64,000 bases of DNA from the NCBI GenBank assembly GCA_024036415.1, contig JAMWET010005050.1:62001-126000 (forward strand). Reading direction: 5' to 3'. The notes under the pieces are model-generated. The model searched no databases, was not told where the DNA came from, and saw only the letters and a program-made list of their open reading frames with translations. This DNA is from Prochilodus magdalenae (Eukaryota > Chordata > Actinopteri > Characiformes > Prochilodontidae). Position numbers and translations under genes: made by a program. Positions 23,433-34,418 of this stretch are shown here, one piece after another. Within the stretch, counting starts at the first letter, position 1; each line of letters starts with the position of its first letter.

Positions 23433-23954
23433 ATGATAAACACAACATCTAAGGAATTGACGATCATATCCTTGAACGTAAATGGTCTAGGAAACCCAGT
23501 CAAACGAGATAAGGTAATGAGAAAACTGAAAAAGGAAGGGCTTCAAATATGTTTTCTACAGGAAACCCACTTGTCAAAAATTGAACATGAGAAACTGAAA
23601 AGGTTTGGATTTAGAAAATCATACTATAATTCTTATTCTAATACACGCCAGAGAGGCGTAGCAATCTTGATATCAAACTCAATCGCATTTGAATGCATTA
23701 AGGAAATAAAGGATAAAGAGGGGCGGTATATTATAGTCAAGGGGAGAATTGAACAGACCACAGTAACATTGGTAAATGTATATGTACCACCAGAAGCAGA
23801 TAGGGGTTGCTTTAAATCTTTGTTTGATACTATAGCATTAGAAACTGAAGGAATATGTATTTGTGGGGGGGATTTTAACGTGATTCTTAATTATGGTTTA
23901 GATACAACAAGTAAGAAAAGAAGCAAATCACATATCTCAAAACTCATAAAATAA
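23433..23954 (+). pseudogene. L1 ORF2, N-terminal endonuclease part
   Basis: This 173-codon frame starts with the usual ORF2 opening (LTIISLNVNGL) and carries the APE-type endonuclease motifs: Asn15 in SLNVNG, Glu44 in LQETHL, Tyr117 in VYVPP, and Asp147/Asn149 in GGDFN. These residues bind the metal and cut target DNA. It ends early at a TAA. The remaining endonuclease motifs lie downstream in other frames: a YSRIDYF reading near 24,048-24,070 and a broken SDH motif near 24,136-24,146, where an extra c after gac shifts the frame. The enzyme domain is therefore incomplete. Confidence 0.9.
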
Positions 23955-24976
23955 TACATTAGAGGAAATGGGTTTCTTTGACGTCTGGAGGGACTGTTCA
24001 CCCACTTGCAAAAAGATTATAGTCACTACTCAGCCAACGCATTAATGTTTACTCCAGAATAGACTATTTTTTTTCATGCAAAAAAAGACGGACTCAGAAT
24101 AGATAAAAATGTGAAATAAGGTGTGACTGCATGTATCTGACCCACAGTGCTTTATATACTTAACAGAGTCTGTTTACAAGTCAGAAGAAGGGACACTTTG
24201 TGGCGACTCAATATAGGAATATTAAATAATGAGGCCATAATCCATCAGATTCCCAAACAGAAATAGAAAACTACCTTCAAGGATAATGACAATGGTGCTA
24301 AAACAGATCCAATAATGCTTTGGGGATGCCCTTAAGGCAGTCCTACGAGGAAAACTGATAGCATCTCTATAGTAGACCTTAAAGAAAGCAAAGAATGGCA
24401 TGTTACCAGTCACATTTCTTACAGAACTGAAGACAACCAGAAATAAGCCATAAATTACAAGACAAAACCGGACGATGAAAAAGCAAACAAACGCTGAAAG
24501 AAAATTAGACATAAAATAGTGAAACATCTTTACAGCAAGGGAAGTAGAAGTAAAAGCAAGATATTTGAACAATCCCTACTACTACGAAATAGCCCAAAAG
24601 CAGCTAAAATTGCTGGCAAGAAAGCTGCCGAAAGCAGCAAGCAGAAAGAGTGATTCACAGATAAAAGACCCAAAATTCAAATCAACTTAAAAATAATAAT
24701 CAAAAGAAATTGAAACTGTATTTAGGAAACTATTATGTAGATCTCTATACTCACAGAAAACGACGAGGCTACTAATTGAAAAAAAGAAATAAAGTCTTTT
24801 TTGGGATAAACTGGACCTACCTAATCTATAGGCAAGAGTCCAAAATAAAAAGTTAAGTCTCAGAGATAAACTACTGAATGAAATTAAAGAGTGCAATAGG
24901 AAATCAAAGACAATCAAAGTCACCAGTAGTAGTGATGTTTTCCAGCCGAGTGGTATAAGAAATTTAAAAAGGGGTC
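23955..24976 (+). pseudogene. L1 ORF2, decayed linker between endonuclease and reverse transcriptase
   Basis: About 1 kb in which no frame stays open, although short readable pieces of the L1 protein remain in shifting frames. The 3' part near 24,930-24,970 resembles the stretch just before the RT domain. The decay is far heavier than in the 2.3 kb that follow. The frame at 23,433 and the frame at 24,977 differ, so at least one net frameshift separates them. Confidence 0.75.
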
Positions 24977-27268
24977 TTGTCCCCTGTTCTCCTCTCTACA
25001 TTCAATTGGATTTTACAAAAAAATGGTATACCACCATCATGGAAGGAAGCAATTATTACCGTACTTCCTAAAGCTCAAAAGAATATAGAATTATGTGAGA
25101 ATTATAGGCCGATATCAATTCTTAATATTGACTATAAATTATACACCTCCATACTAGCTCAAAGACTACAAACCTTTATACCAGACATAATAGATGAAGA
25201 CCAAACAGGCTTTGTTAGGGGGCGCCAAACCCAAGACAATATTAGAAGAACACTGCTTATAATAAATAGAATTAACAAAAACAAATTGCCAGCAGCATTG
25301 ATAAGCTTAGACGCAATGAAAGCATTTGACTTGGTAATTTGGGATTTTCTCTATATGACCTTGGAGAAATTTGGATTTGAAAAGAAAAGCATACAATGCA
25401 TTAAAGCTATCTACAGTGAACCCTCAGCTAGAATAAAGATCAATGGCTCTCTGTCAAGTAAATTCACACTAGAGAGAGGAACTAGACAGGGCTGCTGTTT
25501 AAGCCCCATCTTATTCTCCATTTACATAGAACCCTTAGCCCAAATGATTAGGGAAGACACATTACTGAGTGGAGTGGAAATTAACCATAAAAAACATGTG
25601 ATTAGTCTCTTTGCAGATGACGTGTTGATATATCTGAATGATCCTGTTAGTCACTTTGGTAGGCTGTTGCAGATCTTGAAGAGATTTGGTGACTGTTCTG
25701 GGTACAGACTCAACATGTCAAAAACACAGACACTTCTGTTCCACACCACTCCCTCACCAGAACTCAAGGAACATAAACTAAATTGGGAAGCCAACTCGAT
25801 CAAGTATCTTGGAATAAATATAACTAAAAACCCTTCTGAATTATACAAAGATAACTATGATGATGTCAGTAATATAATAAGGTCTGATATGGAACGTTGG
25901 TCAACTTACCCTATGGACTTAACTGACAGGATCAATGTAGTCAAGATGAATATCCAACCCAGACTATTATATTTATACCAATCACTTCCAATACAAGTAC
26001 CACAAACACAGTTTACAAAGTGGGACAAATTAATATCTAGATTCATTTGGGAGGGTAAAAGACCTAGAGTACGCTTTACCACTCTCCAATTACCCAAGTT
26101 CAGGGGGGGACTCGCACTCCCAAACTTAAGAGACTACTTTATTGCAGCTCAAGTACGTCCATTATTGAATTGGTGCTGTACTAACTTTGTAGCTCACTGG
26201 AAGGATATAGAAATAAATAACTATAAATTCCCTATTCAAACATTCATTGGTGAGAGGGAGCTCCCCCTTCAAGTTAGGGAAGAGATGGATCCAATAACAT
26301 CTTTTACTTTAGATATATGGCACTCTGTCGTAAAACAGTTAAAATTAGATGATGGATTAAGCCTTCTAAAATGGATTGCTTATGACAATCATTTTACTCC
26401 AGGATCCATTGATATGACGTACAGACACTGGGTAGATAAAGGTATAACTGCAATGTGTACCATTACAAAGGAGGGGAATATAGTAAGTTTTCAGGAAATG
26501 AAAGATATATTTGGTCTAACAAATGCAGACCTATTTAGGTATCTACAAATGAGGGATTATTACATAAAAAAGATTAAAAAAGATGAGGTGCATCCCCTCA
26601 TTAAAGTCTTTGTAACATCTTATCAGAGACATACTCCTAAAGCAATCTCAAAACTATATCTATGTATCCTGGAAAGTAGAAAGTACTCCACAATATACGT
26701 CAAATCTAAATGGGAGAAAGAAATGGAGGAGGAGATTCTAGATGAGACCTGGTTTGAGATGTGGAAAAATCATCAAACTACAACACAATCACATAAATGG
26801 AGGGAATTTGCTTGGAAAAATCAGATCCGCTTTTTTATCACTCCTCAAATAACAAGCAAACAAACTTCACAGCAACAACAATGTTGGAGAAAATGCGGAA
26901 AAATGGCACCACATCACACACACATTTTTTGGAGTTGCAAGACACTAGAACCATTTTGGCGACAGGTACATGATGTTCTGTGTGAGGTTTTGGGTTACAG
27001 TGTTTCTTTTACTTGCAAGCTACTCTATCTTGGGCACCTGGAAGAGTCTGTATCTATTGGAGACCAATATTTGGTTAAAATACTTCTCATTGCAAGCAAA
27101 AAGTCCATTACAAAAAACTGGTTGAAACCGGACATACCGAGTAAAGGGCAATGGGTTTCTATTATTAAGGAAATTCAAGGGATGGAGAAGATGACATACA
27201 AATTGAAACTGAAAGAAGAGTTGTATGAAAGAAACTGGGTGAAATGGATACATTATACAGAAAAGTGA
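24977..27268 (+). pseudogene. L1 ORF2, reverse transcriptase and C-terminal part
   Basis: Open for 763 codons, but it begins at a TTG inside the protein, so it is a fragment of ORF2 rather than a separate gene. RT motifs in order: ENYRPISILN (residues 41-50), the motif A region SLDAMKAFD with the catalytic Asp112, RQGCCLSP (170-177), and FADD with Asp214/Asp215. The C-terminus carries a cysteine/histidine knuckle (Cys636, Cys640, His649, Cys654). Two usually invariant positions differ: Met in place of Glu after LDA, and Cys in place of Pro in QGCPLSP. The spacing Cys640 to His649 is one residue longer than usual. Ends at a TGA, close to the usual family length when added to the front part. 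Confidence 0.95.
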
Positions 27269-27500
27269 ATGCGATGTAATTTCTATACTTATACCATAGA
27301 TATTAAACAACCCATTGTTAAATAGGCCCACCTTCGATGTTCTTGTTGTTTTTTTTTTCTCTTAATCATCTGTTTTATTTTATTTTAACATACTGATTGT
27401 ATTTGAATATATAAATGAATGTAGATTGAGTATATCAACATACCCATTGTATTTGAGAATATACATGTATGTAGATGTTTTTCATTTGAAGTGGAACGTC

Positions 27501-27530
27501 AATAAAAATAAAGTAAAAAAAAAAAAAAAA
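27501..27530 (+). terminator. L1 polyadenylation signal and poly(A) tail
   Basis: AATAAA at 27,501-27,506, then a run of 19 As from 27,515 to 27,533, of which the last three may belong to the target duplication. Confidence 0.9.
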
Positions 27531-27544
27531 AAAGTAGGCAGCGC
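27531..27544 (+). repeat. Target-site duplication, right copy
   Basis: aaagtaggcagcgc, identical to 21,810-21,823. Sequence then continues as the right flank of the insertion. Confidence 0.9.
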
Positions 27545-28538
27545 TGCTGTGTCTGTGCCAGAGGTGGAGCAGACCTGTTTTGGTGCATGTGGGCGATATG
27601 ATTTTATATATATGGGCCAGGATTGGCTCACATGCAGATTGCCACTAGGCAGCAGTACCATGTCGTTGCCAGAGGTGGCACACATCTGCAGGCTGCCTGA
27701 TGCATCTCTAAAGAGCTGCTGCTTCCACTACCCCTCACATGCACAGTGACTAACATACTGTATATCTAGAACCTCCAGAAGATCTAGAGTTAATCTAATG
27801 TGTGTTCGGTCCAGCTTCTGAAGCCTTAACCAATGAGAGAGCTCGCTCAGCTGTGTCTACCTGTATACCACAGAGAAAGCCCTTTGCTAGATCCCAGAAA
27901 TCATTAGGACGTCTCTGAAGACCTGGCGGACCCAGAAGGCTCCTGTCTGGCGAAGTGACAGAAACACATTTCCGACACGGCTGGAGTGATAAACAGGACG
28001 AGGGGAAGAAGCGCGCAGACGTCACGTCTGAAAAACACCCGCAGCTGAGTCCAGCCCCAGCCCAACAATCCCCAAGCTGACCATCCAGGTCATGACTGAG
28101 CAGGAGTCGGCTGAGGACATCAGCTCCAGTAATGACACCCAGCACCTGACGTCAGGCGCAGCCCAGAAAACATATTAGGTGGTACTGAGGGTGGAGAAGA
28201 TTTCAGAAACTCCAGACCCACGTTTCAAAATAAATTAGATCTGCCAGGACGTCAGTTCACCTCGGAGAGCGTTATTGATTGACATGCAGAGCGTCGGCGC
28301 GAGATGCTGTAAGAAATACAGATGAATGGTGATGAAGAGGAGAAGGAGCAGATCCAGTTCGCTTTTCTCTACAAGTATTATTTCAAAGCAGGAAGTCAGA
28401 CGAGGACAGCATTCAGAGGAATACAGGGACACGAGGAGGGCTTTCAGGGACAGCCTCACAGACATGTACAGCTGGAGTGAGGAACCAGCAAAGACGACTT
28501 CCCGGGACACCACAGCCAATACCATACCGCTCAAACCC
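27545..28538. other. Right flank of the L1; intergenic
   Basis: At 27,545-27,720 the motif gccagaggtgg occurs twice in a degenerate repeat into which the L1 seems to have jumped. At 27,901-27,962 lies the second copy of the short repeat seen at 20,359. No gene recognised. Confidence 0.5.
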
Positions 28539-29428
28539 CGTCTATACCACAGTACCTACACTCAGAGCTTAGAGTTATACACAGGACCTAATGAGAAACT
28601 GTAGAACAGACTCAGTCTATACCACAGTACCTACATGTAGAGCTTAGAGTTATACACTGGACCTAACGAGAAACTGTAGAACAGACTCAGTCTATACCAC
28701 AGTACCTACATTTAGAGCTTAGAGTTATACACTCCACCTAATGAGAAACTGTAGAACAGACTCAGTCTATACCACAATACCTACATTTAGAGCTTAGAGT
28801 TATACACTCCACCTAATGAGAAACTGTAGAACAGACTCAGTCTATACCACAGTACCTACATGTAGAGCTTAGTTATACACTCCACCTAATGAGAAACTGT
28901 AGATCAGACTCAGTCTATACCACAGTACCTACATTTAGAGCTTAGAGTTATACACTCGCCCTAATGAGGAACTGTAGAACAGACTCAGTCTATACCACAG
29001 TACCTACATTTAGAGCTTAGAGTTATACACTCCACCTAATGAGAAACTGTAGAACAGACTCAGTCTATACCACAGTACCTACACTTAGAGCTTAGAGTTA
29101 TACACTGGACCTAATGAGAAACTGTAGAACAGACTCAGTCTATACCACAGTACCTACATTTAGAGCTTAGAGTTATACAATCCACCTAATGAGAAACTGT
29201 AGATCAGACTCAGTCTATACCACAGTACCTACATTTAGAGCTTAGTTATACACTCCACCTAATGAGAAACTGTAGAAAAGACTCAGTCTATACCACAGTA
29301 CCTACATTTAGAGCTTAGAGTTATACACTCCACCTAATGAGAAACTGTAGAACAGACTCAGTCTATACCACAGTACCTACACTCAGAGCTTAGAGTTATA
29401 CACTCCACCTAATGAGAAACTGTAGAAC
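28539..29428 (+). repeat. 75-bp satellite-like tandem array, about 12 copies
   Basis: Units of 73-75 bp built from tctataccacagtacctaca, then gagcttagagttatacac, then taatgagaaactgtaga, then acagactcag. Variation is concentrated at tttagag/tgtagag/cactcagag and at tccacc/tggacc. 890 bases divided by 75 gives about 12 copies. Confidence 0.95.
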
Positions 29429-29439
29429 ACCACATATAC

Positions 29440-30100
29440 AGTGGTGTGAAAAAGTATTTGCCCCCTTTATGATTTCTTATTTTTGTGCGTGTCTGTCTGT
29501 TAAATGTTTCAGATCATCAAACAAATTTAAATATCAGTCAAAGACAACCCAAATGAACACAGAATGCAGTTTTTAAATGAAAGTTTTTTATTATTAAGGG
29601 AGAAAAAAATCTAAACCTATATGGCCTTGTGTGAAAAAGTGTTTGCCCCCTAAACCTAATAACTGGTTGGGCCACCCTTAGCAGCAACAACTGCAATCAA
29701 GCGTTTGCGGTGACTTGCTGTGAGTCTTTCACAGCGCAGTGGCGGTGTTACTTTTACACCAGATGTAATAGAACAAGCACCTTCCAAACAGTTCAGCTTT
29801 AGTCTCGTCAGTCTACAGAGTATTTTCCCAGAAGTCCTGGGGATCATCAAGATGTTTTCTGGTGAAACGGAGACAAGCTTTAATGTTCTTTTAGCTCAGC
29901 AGTGGTTTTGGTCTTGGCACTCTGCCATGCAGGCCATGTTTGCCCAGTCTCTTTCTTAAGGTGGAGTCATGAACGCTGACCTTAACTGAGTCCACCACTG
30001 TTCCACGTTTTTACCATTTGTGGATCATGGCTCTCACTGTGGTTCGCTGGAGTCCCAAAATTTTATAACCTTTCCGTATCGTCCAGAAGATCTTCCAGGG
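29440..30100 (-). mobile_element. Tc1/mariner-type transposon, internally deleted (transposase on minus strand)
   Basis: The left end cagtggtgtgaaaaagtatt is the well-known terminus of a fish Tc1-like family; a second gtgtgaaaaagtgtttgccc block at 29,630 belongs to its end region. The following text (aactggttgggccaccctta, tcgtcagtctacagagtatt, cagtctctttcttaaggtgg, ctcactgtggttcgctggag) follows the order of the family read antisense, with segments missing. The catalytic core and the right end are incomplete. Inserted directly beside the 75-bp array. Confidence 0.85.
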
Positions 30101-30935
30101 CCTGTTCCAGTTACTGTTACACGTCTAACCCAGATGGTGGAATGATCTAAACGAGTGCGGTGCTGAGTGCTGATGAAGCTGGAGAACAGAATAACCGTCT
30201 CTGTGCTCGGAGAGCTGTTTAAGCTCTGGGCGAGCAGACAGCTTAGAAGCAGCAGGAATGACCAGCATGATAACAGGGCAGGGGGAAAGATGGGGAATAC
30301 ATATTACAGACCATGAAGGATCCGTCATGAGCAGAAAGCATAATGGCCTCCCTGCTCAGATCAGGCATGCTGGCCTTGATCTCAGGATGCTTTAGAATCA
30401 GCCCGTGAACATGTAGTGCTCCTCAGTGGCGCTTTGCTCCTCTTCAGAAGCTTTAGGTGTTCATGCCGGGTTCCTGCTCGGGTATGGAGTGCCCTGGGGC
30501 TTGAGGGAGATGTCCGCAGGCCACAGAGGCGCAGATGCTGCTCCGAGGCGAGGGTGAGCATATGGCGGCTAGGGCTGAAATAAGCACGTTATCATGCTGT
30601 ACACGAAACGGCACTTCACCTCGCCTAACCCTTCGCCGCGGTACTGAAGGCCTGCCTGCCACAGGGGTCAGAATCAGAACCGTTTATTAGCCCAGTGTCT
30701 GCTCATGTAGACTGGAACAGCTCTCCAACACGGGGCAGTGTGTATTCCAGCACCCCTGAGCTGACCCGGCTACCTGTCCGGGTATAATGTGCCTCTTTTA
30801 TCTGGCTTAAGGAACCAAATTCACCTAACTGTGTTCCGTTCAGTCTCTACTCCCCACACTCGGTCGGTGTGTCCCCTCACCTGGTAAGCTCTCTGCATTT
30901 GCAGCATGAATACTGAGAACGTGAAGACGGCACAG
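30101..30935. other. Unrecognised intergenic sequence
   Basis: No gene recognised. A short stretch at about 30,668-30,700 (cagaatcagaaccgtttatt) resembles a common fish LINE tail but is too short to call. Confidence 0.4.
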
Positions 30936-31530
30936 CGCTGAGCATCAGATGGTGTAAAGCTCTGCCTCTGGACTCCGGAGCAGTGGAACTGTGTTCTGCG
31001 AAGCCATCACGCTTCACCATCTGGCCGTGTGATGGAGGAGTCTGGGTTTGGAGAACTCCAGGAGAACGTTCCCTGCCTGATTGCACTGTGGCGACTGGAA
31101 CGTTTGGTGGAGGAGGGATAATGCCTTGGGGGTGTCGTTCAGGGTTGGGCCTAGAGTCCAAGACATCCTGGACAACTGTTCCATTACGACTGTGCCCCAC
31201 TGCACAAAGCAAGAACCATAAAGCCTGGTTGGCTGAGTTTGGTGTGGAGGAACTTGACTGGCTCACACAGAACCCTGACCTCAACACTGTTAGGAAAAAC
31301 CAGGATGGCGACGGCCAACCATGCCCTCACAAATGTTCTTCTGGATGAATGGGGGGCAGGAATTCCCACAGACACATTCCGGAATCTTGTAGAAAAGAGA
31401 AGAGGGGAAGCTGTTATAACTGTGGACCATCTCCATATTAATGCCTATGGATTTAGAATGGGATGACATACTGTAAAACCTCCTGTAGGTGTAATGAGTA
31501 GGTGTCCCAATACTTTTGTCCATATAGTGT
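30936..31530 (+). mobile_element. Decayed Tc1-like transposon, C-terminal half with right end
   Basis: Plus-strand frames give AVELCSAKPSRFTIW, then SLPDCTVATGTFGGGGIMPWG (the region before the second catalytic Asp), then FGVEELDWLTQNPDLN (pattern E-LDW--Q-PDLN before the Glu) and a degraded C-terminus. The right end at about 31,503-31,530 (caatacttttgtccatatag) is the typical Tc1 terminus. The Glu region is lost by deletion after PDLN. A relative of the minus-strand copy at 7,846. Confidence 0.85.
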
Positions 31531-31892
31531 GTAAGAGCTTGCTGGCCACCAGTCAGTACATGGACCAGAGTCACATTCGTGTCAGTGAGAAGTGAGATTC
31601 TGAAACGTACAAATATAACAACGGTTCTACTGCAGTGATCTCCCACTTCTGCTGCTAGAACCAGACACTAGGAACAAACTACCCTGACAAAAAGCTGATT
31701 TAACTGGATTCAAATCCGTACATCAGTTCCATATGAATAAAATATCACAGAACTGAGTAAAGAGAGAAACGTGTTGATCATTTATTCATGTAGAACTGAT
31801 GCTCAGATTTGAGTCAGTAAAAAGTAACAGCACTGATTTTCCAGGGTTCGAGTGCTATAAGCTCCCTGGACAAAATAATGAGTCCCCTTGTG
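31531..31892. other. Unrecognised intergenic sequence
   Basis: Nothing recognised. Confidence 0.45.
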
Positions 31893-32245
31893 TGTTTAAG
31901 GTGGCAGTACCTTCAGGCTCCTGCAGGTGGCGCTACACGAGGATGCTGGGGCTATAAACCCCTGCAGGTGTGAGTGAGGGGATCCATAGATTGGGAAGAG
32001 GAGCTACAGTGCAGGGAGTGTCTCGTTCCATGTGTGGAAAATGGCTCCAGAGCAGATGTTAATGATTGGCTAAAAGGAGGGACTGCATGTGGGCGTGGCC
32101 AAAGACCATAGTGTGAAGGAAGTAGCTGAATCTGCAGGTGTGTGGAAGCGTACGGTCATACGGGTCTACCAGCAGTGGATACAATCCCAGCCTACAGGGA
32201 ATTCTCCTCGGAACTGTGCCAGGGAAGAGCGGAACCTCTCCTGCT
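31893..32245 (+). mobile_element. Tc1-derived element, N-terminal (HTH) block, copy B
   Basis: The best-preserved coding copy: a frame from 32,074 is open for about 100 codons and reads HSVKEVAESAGV, TVIRVYQQWIQS and then continues past the point where copies A, C and D jump (gccagggaagagcgg instead of gccagggaagg). The pattern fits the paired-like helix-turn-helix DNA-binding domain at the start of Tc1 transposases. No catalytic part follows. Left end shared with the other copies. Confidence 0.7.
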
Positions 32246-32364
32246 CTGAGAGGATTCTGCAGCTGCCTTTTCGAGAGCACCTCCAGACCATGCCAGCGAT
32301 GTGGTCACATGGAGCACATGGAACTCGAGTCTGCAGGACCTCGTCTTCACTGGCTGCTCGTAGA

Positions 32365-32690
32365 ACAAAGTTCCAAAAATGAGTCGAGGTTCTTTAAGGG
32401 ATTCTATTCAGATCCATGGGTTCTACATAAAGCCAATCCATGGTTGTTTGCGTGGTGCAAGGCGGTGGTTCTTTGGACCGTATGTGGTTCTAAATGCTGG
32501 TGTATATAATCTTGACATGCTAGCAGTAGAAACTGATTGAGGTGCTATATTATACAATGTTCAAAAAATGTTCATTAGTGCAAAGGAACATTCCACCATG
32601 CAAAGAACCATTTAGGCTCATATACGAAAGACCCATGGTTCTAAATAAAAACAAAAAAAGAACCTTTGAAGAACCTCCCCCAACAATGTT
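32365..32690. mobile_element. Possible MITE with ggttcttt/aaagaacc ends
   Basis: The left edge has gaggttctttaaggg and the right edge aaaagaacctttgaagaacc, inverted with respect to each other, and the interior repeats ggttct and agaacc many times. This resembles a common teleost repeat with ggttctttgaagaacc termini. A shorter similar piece lies near 52,605-52,680. Confidence 0.5.
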
Positions 32691-32746
32691 GTTAAGTAGG
32701 TGTTACGACCCTGGTAGTAGTCTAGGAGTAAATTGGGGTCAGTAAC

Positions 32747-32756
32747 GTAGTAGTAG

Positions 32757-32796
<40 letters not shown>

Positions 32797-32797
32797 A

Positions 32798-32829
<32 letters not shown>

Positions 32830-32831
32830 GT
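32747..32831 (+). repeat. (TAA)n/(TGA)n/(TTA)n compound microsatellite
   Basis: Runs of taataa and taatga followed by ttattattatt make a self-complementary pair around 32,800. Confidence 0.95.
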
Positions 32832-33093
32832 TTATTTATAGAGCATGTTTCATACAGGAAACTACTACACACACACTTAAATACCATGTTAAGGTAGTTG
32901 TAACTAAACACTGGGTTAAGGAGATACGGGTTCCGGTGTGTATTAAGGGTGAGCTCTGATCTGGACTGTCTAGTAGGAGTGGGAACCGAGCTCCACAGTC
33001 TAGAACCATAATAACTGACAGTCTTCTGTAGACCTCATGTGTCCTGTGGTCTACAGAAGGCCAGTATCTGTAGATCACCAGCTGGAACAGAAA
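32832..33093. repeat. Dispersed repeat beginning tttatttatagagcatgttt
   Basis: The start and a later stretch (gagatacgggttc...gtgtgtatta) recur at 34,419-34,498, each time just after an ATA/TTA microsatellite. Family not identified. Confidence 0.5.
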
Positions 33094-33268
33094 GCTACTG
33101 CCCATCCTGTGCGGTCTGATGCTGAGCTGCTGCCCATCCTGTGCGCTCTGATGCTGAGCTACTGCTCATCCTGTGCGCTCTGATGCTGAGCTACTGCCCA
33201 TCCTGTGTGCTCTGATGCTGAGCTACTGCTCATCCTGTGCGCTCTGATGCTGAGCTACTGCCCATCCT
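33094..33268 (+). repeat. 32-bp minisatellite, about 5.5 copies
   Basis: The unit joins gctactgcccatcctg to tgcgctctgatgctga, with ct/cc and gc/gt variants. The last copy is partial. Confidence 0.95.
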
Positions 33269-33607
33269 CCTGCCACTGCCTGCCTGCTGACCGGTGACAC
33301 CCCAGGCTTGAGGCGATCATGTTCCTCAGCAGATAAACGTCTGATATTTGGGTCTCGTTTGTTCGACTCGGTTCCCCTTCTCCACTTTTATGCTGTGTGT
33401 GAAACGTGTGGGTTTGGGTCAGACTTATGTAATTCTAACGGGCTCACAGACTGTCCAGCACCACTGAGACGTACAAGACACTGAGGCACTGAGGCACTGA
33501 GGCGTAATACCCCACGAGAAATACAGTTTTATATTTATATACAGTCGATATAATGTGTTTACGGTGAAACTACAACGGTCAGTCAGTTCATTAGTCCAGT
33601 GATTGGA
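33269..33607. other. Unrecognised intergenic sequence
   Basis: Nothing recognised. Confidence 0.45.
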
Positions 33608-33652
33608 TGATGATGATGATGAGGATGATGATGATGATGATGATGATGATGG
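33608..33652 (+). repeat. (GAT)n microsatellite
   Basis: About 15 gatgat units with one gag interruption. Confidence 0.95.
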
Positions 33653-33724
33653 TGCTCTGAATAATCCTTCATGTTCAGTAGTTCCTGTTTAATGGAGCCA
33701 GAATAATGTGCTGCTGTGTGCTAT

Positions 33725-34040
33725 TGAAGGTGGCACTGTGGCGCAGTGGGTGGCGTTGTCCTCTGTGGGGGCGTTGTCCTCTGTGGGGGCGTTGTCCTCT
33801 GTGGGGGCGTTGTCCTCTGTGGGGGCGTTGTCCTCTGTGGGGGCGTTGTCCTCTGTGGGCCTCTGTGGAGTTTGAATGTTCTCTCCAGGTGTTTCGGTTT
33901 CCTCTTACTCCAAAGACATGCGGTAGGTAGATCAGGGATGCTAGATTGCCCCCCTAGGTGTGTGTGTGTCTGTCTCTGTGTACCTGCCCTCTGGTGGACT
34001 GGCAACCTGTAAGCGGTTTAGAAGGTGTGAGCAAGTGTGT
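33725..34040 (+). mobile_element. Fish SINE-like element with an internal 18-bp expansion
   Basis: Starts with gaaggtggcactgtggcgca and contains ctctgtggagtttgaatgtt, ctccaaagacatgcgg, ctagattgcccccctaggtg and ctggtggactggcaacctg, the standard order of a very common teleost repeat (copies at 48,590 and 58,208). At 33,752-33,859 six exact tandem copies of ggcgttgtcctctgtggg replace the single copy expected there. The usual tail is degraded. Confidence 0.85.
33752..33859 (+). repeat. 18-bp minisatellite inside the SINE, 6 copies
   Basis: Six perfect head-to-tail copies of ggcgttgtcctctgtggg. Since the period divides by three, frames on both strands stay open across it, which explains the peptide repeats seen there. 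Confidence 0.95.
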
Positions 34041-34156
34041 GTGTGGGGGGGGCGTGTGGAGGGCGGTGGGGAGGGGGGCGAGGGTGAGAGAGAGAGAACT
34101 ATTGACTCAGTCAGACGTAATAATGATTGATATTTAAGGGTGTATATGGGTAGAAT

Positions 34157-34195
34157 TTATTATTGTTGTTATTATTATTATTATTATTATTATTA
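34157..34195 (+). repeat. (TTA)n microsatellite
   Basis: ttattgttgttattatta and on, about 13 units. Confidence 0.9.
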
Positions 34196-34361
34196 ATCAT
34201 GGATCACTTAACCAGTGCACATTCTAGTCAGTAATTAGAAAGCTGTTGCTGTGTTGACCAGCCTGTAAGTGTGTGCTGAACGTGATTTGAACTCTTTTGA
34301 AGTTTGAACGTCTGAGGCCTGAGGCCAGGTATGTGACACTAGTCAATATCATATTTAAAAT

Positions 34362-34365
34362 AATG

Positions 34366-34403
<38 letters not shown>

Positions 34404-34418
34404 TATAATAATATTATG
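34362..34418 (+). repeat. (ATA)n microsatellite
   Basis: About 16 aat/ata units directly before the tttatttatagagcatgttt repeat. Confidence 0.9.

Larger units (their letters stand above)
21824..27530 (+). mobile_element. Near full-length L1-type LINE retrotransposon
   Basis: The element is 5.7 kb: 5' UTR (21,824-21,951), ORF1 (21,952-23,061, one internal stop), a spacer of about 370 bases, ORF2 (23,433-27,268, broken) and a 3' UTR with an AATAAA at 27,501 followed by a poly(A) tail. It is flanked by a 14-bp target-site duplication, the hallmark of target-primed reverse transcription. The 5' end starts cleanly at gagggacttccgg, so it is not 5'-truncated. Motif order (coiled coil plus RRM ORF1; APE endonuclease, RT, C-terminal CCHC in ORF2) is that of the L1 superfamily. 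It now looks inactive because both ORFs are damaged. Confidence 0.95.
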
